Both the position numbers and the translations under genes were made by a program. Source: DYJE01 sp964637565 (GTDB taxonomy: Bacteria; Desulfobacterota; Desulfobacteria; Desulfobacterales; Desulfolunaceae). From it: 29,486 nt of DNA. Location: the NCBI GenBank assembly GCA_964637565.1, contig CAZWTY010000053.1, forward strand, positions 1-29,486, read 5' to 3'. This document shows positions 8,701-14,960 of this stretch, in pieces (within the stretch, counting starts at the first letter, position 1; the number at the start of each line of letters is the position of its first letter). A model generated the notes under the pieces. That model was given only the letters and a program-made list of their open reading frames with translations. It searched no databases and had not been told where the DNA came from.

Positions 8701-9028
8701 GGTGATGACCATGCACGCGGCCAAGGGACTGGAGTTCAAGGTGGTGTTCGTGGCGGGTTGCGAAACCGGGCTGGTTCCTTACGTCAGGGACGGCGGGCCT
8801 CCGGACGACGTGGACGAGGAACGCCGTCTTTTCTATGTGGCCATGACCCGGACCAGGGATTTTCTGTTCCTCAGCTTTTCAAAAACCAGGACACGTTTCG
8901 GCAAAACGGTTCCCGCCGGCCTTTCCCCCTTTGTGGAAGACCTGGACCGCCAGCTTCTTCGTTTCGAAGTTTCTGCTTTCGCAAGTCTTGAAAAACCCAA
9001 GAAGCCGGTTCAGATGAGTCTGTTCTAA
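5753..9028 (+). CDS. Fusion of endonuclease-Q-like PHP nuclease and UvrD/PcrA-type DNA helicase
   Basis: This predicted DNA-repair enzyme has 1091 residues. ATG 5753 is preferred over an in-frame GTG at 5717 because TAAGGA lies five to six bases upstream and the conserved MTFIADLHIHSKYS then opens the protein. Numbered from 5753, the PHP metal site shows His8/His10 (LHIH), Asp42 and His45, Glu93, His164, and Asp223/His225 (SNSDAHS). A zinc finger follows with Cys279 and CPQC at 295-298. This order (PHP, then zinc ribbon) is that of endonuclease Q, which nicks DNA 5' of deaminated bases. The second half is a superfamily 1A helicase: Walker A GPGTGKT at 490-496, DEYQD at 681-685, GDPDQAIYGFRGAD near 708-721, LTRNYRS near 740-746, TMHAAKGLEF near 986-995, and the motif VI region FYVAMTR near 1027-1033. 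The last five residues are QMSLF, a bacterial sliding-clamp-type motif. It is followed by a chemoreceptor with its own promoter. The helicase assignment is certain and the EndoQ assignment strong. Confidence 0.93.
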   Translation: MTFIADLHIHSKYSRATAKNLDLENLFVEARKKGITVLATGDCTHPQWFAELKDKLVPAEDGLFRLRPDIESCLDAHLTPSCRGEVRFILSSEISSIYKKDGRTRKNHNLVYFADFDSGERFNLKLAAIGNIASDGRPILGLDARNLLEILLETDHRAFMVPAHIWTPWFSMLGSKSGFDSLDECFGDLSSEIFAVETGLSSDPPMNHRVSFLDRLTLVSNSDAHSPAKLGREANIFNTDLSYSAMKKALKNKGSGGFCGTLEFFPEEGKYHHDGHRKCQVNLSPAQSVRAKGLCPQCGGPLTLGVNYRILQLADRKEGETPAHHHPFQSIIPFDEVLAEISGAGPTSKRVKELRETALAKLGPELFILTDMPVADIDAAKIPLLAEAVQRIRNHSLHIQPGYDGEFGTIRIFTEDEKEELLGQNMMFSFLDPDLGKEGYIKAGTVKGRGLVPRSEKKETPEKSAKTGTLNPLQAQAVTHADGPLLIVAGPGTGKTHTLTRRIAHLVLEKKVKPEKILALTFTAKAAGEMKQRLKKHLAREKTLPMTATIHSFCQTLLRDMVDEPSQATLADDHVKADLIRKALERNGEKATRAMAGKMGALIERAKQNILGPSDDLSALCLKSGVSAQRLAAVYSAYQEGLASENLMDFDDLIFNAVRRLESDRGLCMDVRSRFPYVFVDEYQDLNQGQYRLVRALAGDRSDICVIGDPDQAIYGFRGADSAYFNRFTDDYSTATVIRLTRNYRSAENILEASGQMIEKGASGSGFTRSKLWSGIEERASITVLENPSETSEAVAIGKRIEQMMGGTGFHSLDFHTRTMLGDENLGFGDFAILTRTSSQGRLISEVLDKAGIPCRHVNRDHFLSVPQVAAALALLKTVCGQPWSSRDQRVIDRYLKDSALSVSLLGPQLIQLKGRPVTEQLEKAVGLVPALEKAFDSRKTRDSFRQLTAMAGPFGADTADYLKTLYLGSDQDLYDFSAEAVTVMTMHAAKGLEFKVVFVAGCETGLVPYVRDGGPPDDVDEERRLFYVAMTRTRDFLFLSFSKTRTRFGKTVPAGLSPFVEDLDRQLLRFEVSAFASLEKPKKPVQMSLF

Positions 9029-9045
9029 TATTGAAGCCCCGCGCT

Positions 9046-9072
9046 CAAGGTTTTCCATTCAATGGCCGATAT
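9046..9072 (+). promoter_or_regulatory. Putative sigma-28 (FliA) promoter of the chemoreceptor gene
   Basis: CAAGGTTT at 9046-9053 is followed after exactly 11 bases by GCCGATAT at 9065-9072. The FliA consensus is TAAAGTTT-N11-GCCGATAA, so 13 of 16 positions match with perfect spacing. Transcription would start near 9080, leaving a ~135-base leader before the chemoreceptor ATG. Finding it directly before an MCP gene supports it. Confidence 0.65.
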
Positions 9073-9213
9073 CAGAAGAATTATGTGGCCGAAGGGAAGC
9101 CATGGGACTTTCTGTTTACAGACGAAAAACCCGCAGGCATTTGTGTTTTGACAGGCCTGGCCCCTTCGGACGGATTGAAAAACGACTCCCACGATCAGAC
9201 CTATGGAGGAAAC

Positions 9214-10749
9214 ATGAATCATTCTGAAACGGAGAGCGAAAGCTCAGGCAATGTCTTCAGCCGGGCCCTCAACGCCATCCGGGGGTTTTACCTGTCCCCC
9301 TTTCTCGGCACCGAACTGGCGGAATCCGAAGGGTTCGGACGGTATCGCGTGTTCGTCGATTACACCCTCATCTCGCTGGTTTTTTTCAGCCTGAACGTTG
9401 TGAAATGGGCCAAGGCCGGCGCGTTTGGCCTGACCGTGAGCATGGTTTTCACCATGATCACCGTGGGATTTGTCAGCCCCCTTCTGCTGAAGTTCACCAA
9501 AAGCCTGGTCCTGGCCGTCAACCTGGCCGTGGCGGCCATGCTCTGGCATTTCTTTTTTCTCGCCTGGCAGAGCGGCGGGATTTTTTCCATCTACGCCGTG
9601 CCCTGGATCATGCTTCTCCCCATTTTCGCCTTTGTGTTCTGCGGAAGGAAATCGGCGTTCGCCTGGGCGGGTCTTGAAATCGTCCTGGGCTTCATCATGA
9701 TCCAGGCTGCGAAAAAAGGCGTGAACCTCAATACCCTGGTGTTCACCCCGGAAGACATGCTGAAAAACGCCTATGTGACCTTTGTCCTGATCATCGTGGT
9801 CGGCATCCTCATCTTCATGATCAACGCCAAAGCGTCAGATCACTACATCAATAAAATCGCCGAGATCGCCAAGGACCAGGAAGAGGCCCGGAAAAAAGCC
9901 GAGGAGGCCCAGGTCGAAGCCTCGGAACGGGCGGAGAGGGAAAAACAGACCTCCGGGAAAGCCGAGGAGATATCCCGGGAAATCACGGCCCTGGCCAACC
10001 AGCTTCTCGACATCGTGGACCAGTCTAAAAAGAACGTGGACGTGACGGAAAGCAACATGTCCGCCACCATGGACAGTGTCCGGGGGATTTCCGCCCTTTT
10101 CGCCGATCTTGCGGAGATCACGGCGGTGACCAGCGGGTCCATCCGGGAAACCGCGGCCAACACCCGGGAGATCGAGGAGAGGATGCGGTATGTGAACGTT
10201 TTTCTGGAGGATTTCAACCGGTCCATGGAGACCATCCGGAAAAACAACGCGGACATCGGTAAAATCACCGAGGACGTGGACAGCATCGCCAGCCAGACCA
10301 ACCTTCTGGCCTTGAACGCCACCATCGAGGCGGCGCGTGCCGGTGAGGCGGGCAGGGGATTCGCCGTGGTCGCCAGCGAAATCAAGGATCTGGCCCTGAA
10401 ATCCAAGGAATCGGCCTCGCGGATCAGCGCCACCATCAGCACCAGCGCCGCGAATTCGGAAAAGCTCGTGGAGGCCATGCCCGGATTCATCGAGGCCATG
10501 GGCTCCATCAACACCGCCATCCAGGTGATTTTCGGCGCCATCCACGAACAGGAGTCCTCGGCGTCCACCTTGGAAAACAAGGTCTCCGCCTCGAAACAGG
10601 ACGGCGAACTCCTGGCCAGCCGGGCCGAACAGACTCTGGACCTGATGTCCAGGCTGGCGGAAGCCCTGAAGATCGTCCTTGCCAACTCGGGAAAAATCCT
10701 TTCCGAGGCCGAAAACCTGGACCGTGTCTTCCGGAAGGATGTTGCCTGA
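9214..10749 (+). CDS. Methyl-accepting chemotaxis protein with multi-pass membrane sensor
   Basis: This is a 511-residue chemoreceptor. The frame is open further upstream to 9031, but ATG 9214 has GGAGGA at 9205-9210 and is taken as the start. The N-terminal half has about six hydrophobic segments between residues 48 and 204 with very short loops, so there is no sizeable periplasmic ligand domain. This implies sensing within or near the membrane. An acidic/basic coiled coil follows (about 210-250). The cytoplasmic signalling domain then runs to the C-terminus, with the conserved hairpin tip at about 357-390 (SQTNLLALNATIEAARAGE, then GRGFAVVASEI). It would act on CheA/CheW, which are not encoded here. 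A FliA-like promoter upstream places it with the flagellar regulon. The ligand is unknown. Confidence 0.93.
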   Translation: MNHSETESESSGNVFSRALNAIRGFYLSPFLGTELAESEGFGRYRVFVDYTLISLVFFSLNVVKWAKAGAFGLTVSMVFTMITVGFVSPLLLKFTKSLVLAVNLAVAAMLWHFFFLAWQSGGIFSIYAVPWIMLLPIFAFVFCGRKSAFAWAGLEIVLGFIMIQAAKKGVNLNTLVFTPEDMLKNAYVTFVLIIVVGILIFMINAKASDHYINKIAEIAKDQEEARKKAEEAQVEASERAEREKQTSGKAEEISREITALANQLLDIVDQSKKNVDVTESNMSATMDSVRGISALFADLAEITAVTSGSIRETAANTREIEERMRYVNVFLEDFNRSMETIRKNNADIGKITEDVDSIASQTNLLALNATIEAARAGEAGRGFAVVASEIKDLALKSKESASRISATISTSAANSEKLVEAMPGFIEAMGSINTAIQVIFGAIHEQESSASTLENKVSASKQDGELLASRAEQTLDLMSRLAEALKIVLANSGKILSEAENLDRVFRKDVA

Positions 10750-10765
10750 AACAGGGCGGCGGTCT

Positions 10766-10801
10766 CTCCGGGCCGGGCCTATGATCACCGCCCGCCCGGA
10801 G
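10766..10801. terminator. Hairpin between convergent genes
   Basis: CTCCGGGC (10766-10773) and GGGC (10775-10778) pair with GCCCGCCCGGAG (10790-10801), leaving a one-base bulge and an 11-base loop. It lies between the 3' ends of the chemoreceptor and the VOC gene and can serve both. There is no clear T-tract, so the assignment rests on position and stem strength. Confidence 0.5.
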
Positions 10802-10807
10802 TGACGG

Positions 10808-11188
10808 TCACTTCACGAAACGTTCGGGAAGAATTTCAACCCAGTACCCGTCCGGGTCCTGAATGAAATAGATGCCCATGTCCTTGTTTTCCCAGATGGT
10901 GCAGTCCATGGCTTTGTGTTTGGCCAGAGCCCCGTCGAAATCCGGGGTGGTCATGGCCAGATGGATTTCGTTGTCGCCCAGGTTGTAGGGTTCGGTCCGG
11001 TCCTTCAACCAGGTCAGTTCCAGCCGGTGGGTGTTCTTCCCGTCTCCCAGATACACGATTTTGAAACGCCCCTCGGGCCCGTCGATGGTTCCCGTCTCAA
11101 AAAGCCCCAGGGCTTCCTTGTAGAACGCCAGACTTTTCTCCAGGTCGAATACATTGATGTTGGTGTGGGCCCAGTGGAATGTGGTCAT
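10808..11188 (-). CDS. Glyoxalase I-like VOC-family protein
   Basis: This 126-residue single-domain vicinal-oxygen-chelate protein closely follows the lactoylglutathione lyase (GloA) pattern. The predicted metal ligands are His8 (AHTNINV), Glu57 (HRLELTW), His76 (NEIHLAM) and Glu118 (DPDGYWVEIL), the same order and near spacing as the His-Glu-His-Glu set of E. coli GloA. The expected role is isomerising the methylglyoxal-thiol hemithioacetal in the cytoplasm. Which thiol is used in this organism is not visible. No signal or membrane segment is present. GGAGATCAC just upstream supports the start. It appears monocistronic and convergent with the chemoreceptor gene. Other VOC activities (dioxygenase, epimerase) are possible but less likely, since all four GloA ligands are present. 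Confidence 0.85.
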   Translation of the reverse strand: MTTFHWAHTNINVFDLEKSLAFYKEALGLFETGTIDGPEGRFKIVYLGDGKNTHRLELTWLKDRTEPYNLGDNEIHLAMTTPDFDGALAKHKAMDCTIWENKDMGIYFIQDPDGYWVEILPERFVK

Positions 11189-11431
11189 CGTGTGATCTCC
11201 TTGAAAGTTAGGTTGGTTTTCTTTTTTTACACCAACTCTCCCCGGATTCTCAAACCTTAATTTGGTATCGCTGAAAAGAGCTTCACAACCAAAGACTTCA
11301 ATTGCCTCCCCAGCAACATCGGATGAGAGCTATGACGTGGAAAAACATTTGAAATCATGTGATATGTGGTTTATATAATTTCTGGTCATCAGCGAATTCC
11401 ACCTAAGAATAATTTACAAAGCGAATCATCA

Positions 11432-12040
11432 ATGCCAGTAAATCACATCTTCATCGATCTGGAAAACGTTCAGCCTAAAAACTTGAATATTCTTCTCGAA
11501 CATCCCTTTAAAATCTATGTGTTTGTCGGTGAGAACCAGACCAAAATTCCATTCGATCTTGTTGAAACCATGCAGAAATTTGGTGAACACGCCCAATACG
11601 TCAAGATATCCGGTAATGGTAACAATGCGCTGGACTTTCACCTCGCCTATTACCTTGGGAACCTGTCATCCAAAGATCCTGAAGGATACTACCATATCAT
11701 TTCCAAGGACACGGGTTTCGATCCACTTGTCAATCATCTAAAGAAAAACAAAATTCGGGTCAACCGGTACAATGACCTTGCTGAGATTCCAATTTTGAGA
11801 ATCTCTGCTTCAAAAAACAACGAAGAAAAAATCGAGGCCGTGATCAAAAATCTGTCCGGCAGAGGGCCATCACGGCCTCGAAAAGTGTCTACCTTATCCA
11901 ATACGATCAATTCCCTGTTCGCAGAAAAGATGACTGAACGTGAAATGACATCCTTCATCAATGCCCTGAAAAGCAAAAAGTACATAACCGTTGAAGATGA
12001 CAAGGTCACTTATAATCCGAGGGGTGAACTGACGCTTTAG
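11432..12040 (+). CDS. PIN/NYN-like putative ribonuclease
   Basis: This 202-residue protein has an N-terminal PIN/NYN-type nuclease fold. HIFIDLENVQ holds Asp9 and Glu11; Asp68 lies in GNGNNALDFHLAYYLG; SKDTGFD holds Asp93 and Asp97. This acidic set fits Mg-dependent RNases of the PIN-like superfamily. A linker and a small C-terminal helical/winged region (about 150-200, EMTSFINALKSKKYITVEDDKVTYN) may be a wHTH-like or LOTUS-like RNA-binding module. ATG 11432 is chosen because the conserved core begins there; an upstream GTG at 11366 would add 22 unrelated residues. No good ribosome site is visible for either. The gene is clearly AT-richer than its neighbours, lies alone, and is followed by a dispersed repeat, which suggests horizontal acquisition. 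A stand-alone defence or RNA-decay role is a guess. Confidence 0.75.
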   Translation: MPVNHIFIDLENVQPKNLNILLEHPFKIYVFVGENQTKIPFDLVETMQKFGEHAQYVKISGNGNNALDFHLAYYLGNLSSKDPEGYYHIISKDTGFDPLVNHLKKNKIRVNRYNDLAEIPILRISASKNNEEKIEAVIKNLSGRGPSRPRKVSTLSNTINSLFAEKMTEREMTSFINALKSKKYITVEDDKVTYNPRGELTL

Positions 12041-12059
12041 CAGTTTGGCCAGAGCGGAT

Positions 12060-12215
12060 GTCAAAACATCGAACACAGAACATCGAATGGTGAATGAATG
12101 GAAGCTCGGGCAACCTTCCAAGGAAGTACGTGCCTTTGAAATAAAAATGGAGTCAACCTTTATTCGATGTTGGATGTTGGGCGTTCGGTGTTGGACGTTC
12201 ATCTTTTTTTTGGCA
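12060..12215. repeat. Dispersed CATCGAA / TTCGATGTTGG inverted repeat
   Basis: The left part has ACATCGAATGGTGAATG, shared with the window start. The right part (about 12162-12206) is a run of TTCGATGTTGGATGTTGGGC-style units ending in GGACGTTCATC and eight T residues. The two halves are roughly inverted (ACATCGAAT versus ATTCGATGT). Translated frames through it give only repetitive peptide, so it is treated as non-coding. It immediately precedes the kinase gene. Confidence 0.65.
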
Positions 12216-12270
12216 ACCTCGCCACATGCGGATTGAAGCTGGCCACAATATCTTTGACCCGGGAGATCCC

Positions 12271-13950
12271 ATGGAACGGATCGGTTCATACACCATTTCT
12301 CACCTCATCGAGGAAGGCGGCGTGGCGGCAGTGTACCACGGCGTGCAGGAGTCGCTGAAACGGCCGGTGGCCATCAAGGTTCTCCAGCACCGGTTTTCCG
12401 CCGACGAGCGGGTGGTGGACTACTTCAACCGGGAATCGTTGATTATCGCCCGGCTCAACCATCCCAACATCATCCATGTGATCGACCGGGGGCTCACCGA
12501 AGACGGGCGGCCCTACTTTGTTATGGAGTACATCGACGGCACCAACGCGGCCCGGCTGATCATGGACGGGGCGCTGACCTTTCCGAAGAAGCTCGACATC
12601 CTGATCCAGACTTGCAAGGCCCTGGCCTACGCCCACCGGAACGGGGTGATCCACCGGGACATCAAGCCGGCCAACATCCTGGTGGACAAAGAAGGCCATG
12701 TGCACGTGGCGGATTTCGGCATCGCCCGGTTCTACGACGGCGAAGGGGACGCTGACCGCAAACCCGAGCGTCTGGGAACGCCCTCCTACATGTCCCCCGA
12801 ACAGCTGAAAAATTCCAGGGCGGTCAGCTTCGAAAGCGACATCTACAGCCTGGGCGTGGTGATGGCCGAGATGTTCAGCGGCCGGCGTTTTCCGAAAAAC
12901 CACGTTCTGGCCTCGCCCCTGGCCCCGGACGTTCCCGAAACCCTGGAACGGCTGGTCCGCCAGTGCCTGGAACCCCTGCCCGAAAACCGTCCGGCCTCGG
13001 CGGAACTGATCATGAACCGGCTTCTCACCGTGTCCCAGGGCGCCCATATCGGTGAAACCCGTAAAAAACAAGCCATGGGCGCGGCCCCGGCCATGGAAGA
13101 GATCTTCGCCATCCTCGACATTATCCGGGAGTCGGAGCAGGGCGCGTTGTACCTGCTCCGGCACAAGGAAAAGGACCGGCTGCTGGTGGCCCGGACCTTC
13201 AGGAACATGACCCGGGGTGTCCAGGCGGCCCGGATGCTGATGAACCTCCGTCACGAGGGCATCGTGGCGGTTCAGGGAGTGGCGGGAAACAGTTCCGGGC
13301 ACATTGTGGTCATGGAGTACCTGGCCGGAGGAAGCCTGGCCGACCGCATGGTCATGCCCCTCGATGTGCGGGAAGCCCTGAGGATTCTGCGCTCCGTGGT
13401 TCAGGCCCTTCAGTTCGCCCACGCCAACCGGATCACCCACGGCAACCTCACGCCGTCGAACGTGCTGTTCACAGACACCGACGGTGTGAAAACGGGTGAT
13501 TTCGCCATGAACGATTCCGGAGATGATGCCGAAAAAGACCTCGGCCTTCGGATACAAGAGGATGTGCTGGCCTGCGGCGCCCTGTTCTACACCATGGTTC
13601 TGGGGTTTTCCCCGGTGGTTGACGACGGAAACCTGGTTCCCCACAAACCGTTCAAAAACCTGCCCAGGGATGTGCGCCATCTCATCGCCCGCTTTTTCAC
13701 GTCCCGGCAAGACATCCGTTTCACGGCCATGGGCCAGATTCTCGCGGCCCTGGATCAGATGCAGGGCTCGAAGTCCCAGGATGACCTGACCGTGGTTACC
13801 CCGGACAGCCGGCTTTCCAGCCTTCTCAGATCCGCGGGAAGTCTGGTGAACAGCCGTTCATCCCGCCGGGCGGTTTTCGCGGCCGGAGCCGTTTTGCTTG
13901 CTCTGATTCTCGGGGGACTCGCCCTGCTGCTTTATCAGAAGTTATCTTAA
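12271..13950 (+). CDS. Membrane-anchored Ser/Thr protein kinase with a second, degenerate kinase domain
   Basis: This protein has 559 residues from ATG 12271, chosen because GGGAG lies just upstream. An in-frame ATG at 12226 follows directly on a repeat and lacks a ribosome site. Domain 1 (about 5-255) is a complete Hanks-type kinase with glycine loop near 14-22, Lys36 in VAIK, HRDIKPAN with Asp130 and Asn135, DFG at 148-150, and GTPSYMSPEQ. Domain 2 (about 275-497) repeats the kinase layout but with Arg308 where the VAIK lysine should be, HGNLTPSN (Asn392 in place of the catalytic Asp) and DFA at 410-412, so it should be catalytically dead. One transmembrane helix at about 534-555 ends the protein almost at the C-terminus, giving a tail-anchored cytoplasmic enzyme. 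No PASTA or other extracellular sensor is present. Targets are unknown. The kinase call is certain and the pseudokinase call strong. Confidence 0.93.
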   Translation: MERIGSYTISHLIEEGGVAAVYHGVQESLKRPVAIKVLQHRFSADERVVDYFNRESLIIARLNHPNIIHVIDRGLTEDGRPYFVMEYIDGTNAARLIMDGALTFPKKLDILIQTCKALAYAHRNGVIHRDIKPANILVDKEGHVHVADFGIARFYDGEGDADRKPERLGTPSYMSPEQLKNSRAVSFESDIYSLGVVMAEMFSGRRFPKNHVLASPLAPDVPETLERLVRQCLEPLPENRPASAELIMNRLLTVSQGAHIGETRKKQAMGAAPAMEEIFAILDIIRESEQGALYLLRHKEKDRLLVARTFRNMTRGVQAARMLMNLRHEGIVAVQGVAGNSSGHIVVMEYLAGGSLADRMVMPLDVREALRILRSVVQALQFAHANRITHGNLTPSNVLFTDTDGVKTGDFAMNDSGDDAEKDLGLRIQEDVLACGALFYTMVLGFSPVVDDGNLVPHKPFKNLPRDVRHLIARFFTSRQDIRFTAMGQILAALDQMQGSKSQDDLTVVTPDSRLSSLLRSAGSLVNSRSSRRAVFAAGAVLLALILGGLALLLYQKLS

Positions 13951-13978
13951 AATAAATGTGTTGATGGTTGCCGGAGGT

Positions 13979-13995
13979 CAGCTTTTAAAAAGCTG
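13979..13995. terminator. Small hairpin after the kinase gene
   Basis: CAGCTTT and AAAGCTG form a 7-base stem 28 bases after the kinase stop codon. No T-run follows, so this is only a candidate terminator. The remaining gap to 14128 is AT-rich and contains TTTCCAATTTCC-style low-complexity sequence with no gene that I can support. Confidence 0.3.
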
Positions 13996-14128
13996 GACAA
14001 ACAGGAATGAATCAATATGAAATAAAGAAGGGGAAAGTAATGACAGATGAAAAAAATTCTTTGAATTTTGCATTTCCAATTTCCAGTTCCTACTTCCGCG
14101 TTCTAATTTCCCCTTTCTGCCCAAAGCA

Positions 14129-14722
14129 TTTCAGCCCTTCGCCGAATCCGCCATCCTGAGGGTATTATCTGAAACGGCCATTGGAAACATCTTCGCCCAG
14201 TTTGCCCAGTCCCGGTGCAAGGCCCTTCTGGTGATGGCCACGGGCACGGGGAAAACGCGAACGGCCATTGTCCTGACCGATGTGCTTCAGCGTGCCGGTT
14301 GGGTCAAGCGGGCGCTGTTTTTGGCAGACCGGGTGTCTCTCCTCAAACAGGCGGTCAACGCGTTCAAGAAACATCTGCCGGATGTGAGCCCTGTGAATCC
14401 GGTCATTCACCGTCTGTGGAGCAACAAGACCCTGGCCGAAATCGGGCACGATGAAGGAACCCTGCTTCTGGGCCATCTGCTGGAACGAAGCGACGCTCCG
14501 TCTTTGTCCTGGTTTGTCCGCAGTCTTGTGGACATGGACCGGGCCGCCGTCCATGCCGCCTTTTCCCGTTTCCTGAATGACCGCAGCCTCACCCCGAAAC
14601 AGATCCGTTTTGTGGGAATGGCTCACAGCCCGGGGTGGGATGCCTTCATCGGCCCTTTACGAAACGCCTTTCACCAATCTCCACGCCGGTGGGCCGGATG
14701 TCCTGTTTATCGGAAAGGATCT
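14129..14722 (+). pseudogene. Type I restriction enzyme R subunit (hsdR) remnant
   Basis: This is the wreck of an EcoEI/EcoKI-type hsdR, the ATP-dependent translocase/nuclease subunit of type I restriction systems. In one frame from about 14129 it reads through a Walker A motif (LLVMATGTGKTRTAI) and LFLADRVSLLKQAVNAFKKH, typical of HsdR motor domain 1. It then jumps directly to C-terminal HsdR sequence (SLVDMDRAAVHAAFSRFLN, SLTPKQIRFV). The DEAD box and the rest of the motor are missing, so several hundred codons appear deleted. Near 14615-14640 the frame shifts, and the family's C-terminal sequence LYETPFTNLHAGGPDVLF continues in another frame to about 14716. The 5' nuclease domain is absent and no start codon is seen. 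No hsdM or hsdS is present. The fragment ends directly at the palindromic repeat at 14724. Confidence 0.85.
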
Positions 14723-14723
14723 T

Positions 14724-14805
14724 AACCATCGATATCGGTATCGCTATCGAAACGTTCTGAAATCGAACCCGCTATCGATAGCGATACCGATTAATACCGA
14801 TGGTT
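14724..14805. repeat. TATCGG-hexamer palindrome, copy 2
   Basis: The outer arms are AACCATCG at 14724-14731 and CGATGGTT at 14798-14805. The inner exact 17-base arms are at 14734-14750 (ATCGGTATCGCTATCGA) and 14775-14791. The loop contains CGAAACGTTC, as in copy 1 near 5600. It abuts the decayed hsdR fragment. Confidence 0.8.
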
Positions 14806-14866
14806 CCCGCTGCTGTCATTCGATCACCCGGGTTTTTTTACCCGAAACTGTTGACAAAAAAACATA

Positions 14867-14895
14867 TTGGAAATAGCGTCAGACTTCTGTATAGT
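14867..14895 (+). promoter_or_regulatory. Putative sigma-70 promoter of ppiD
   Basis: TTGGAA at 14867-14872, then 17 bases, then TATAGT at 14890-14895. A better -35 hexamer (TTGACA, 14851-14856) lies 16 bases further upstream and also has a 17-base spacing to TAGCGT, a poorer -10. The start codon is 65 bases downstream. Confidence 0.5.
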
Positions 14896-14960
14896 CGCGT
14901 ACAGCCTATATCGGCTTCATTTACCCATTTTTACCATCAATAAGGACAGAGGCAGGATCA

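Noticed and set aside
9080..9213. Possible riboswitch in the chemoreceptor leader
   Set aside because: CCGAAGGG (9089-9096) and CCCTTCGG (9172-9179) could pair, but no known riboswitch core (for example GEMM) was recognised and one 8-base pairing is weak evidence.
11894..12289. Minus-strand frame containing a MNVQHRTPNIQHRI-type peptide
   Set aside because: This peptide is the translation of the dispersed CATCGAA repeat and is a known style of spurious gene call.
14040..14156. 38-codon frame starting ATGACAGATG before the hsdR remnant
   Set aside because: It has a fair ribosome site but encodes a low-complexity peptide from TTTCC-rich sequence and overlaps the remnant; there is no support for a real product.
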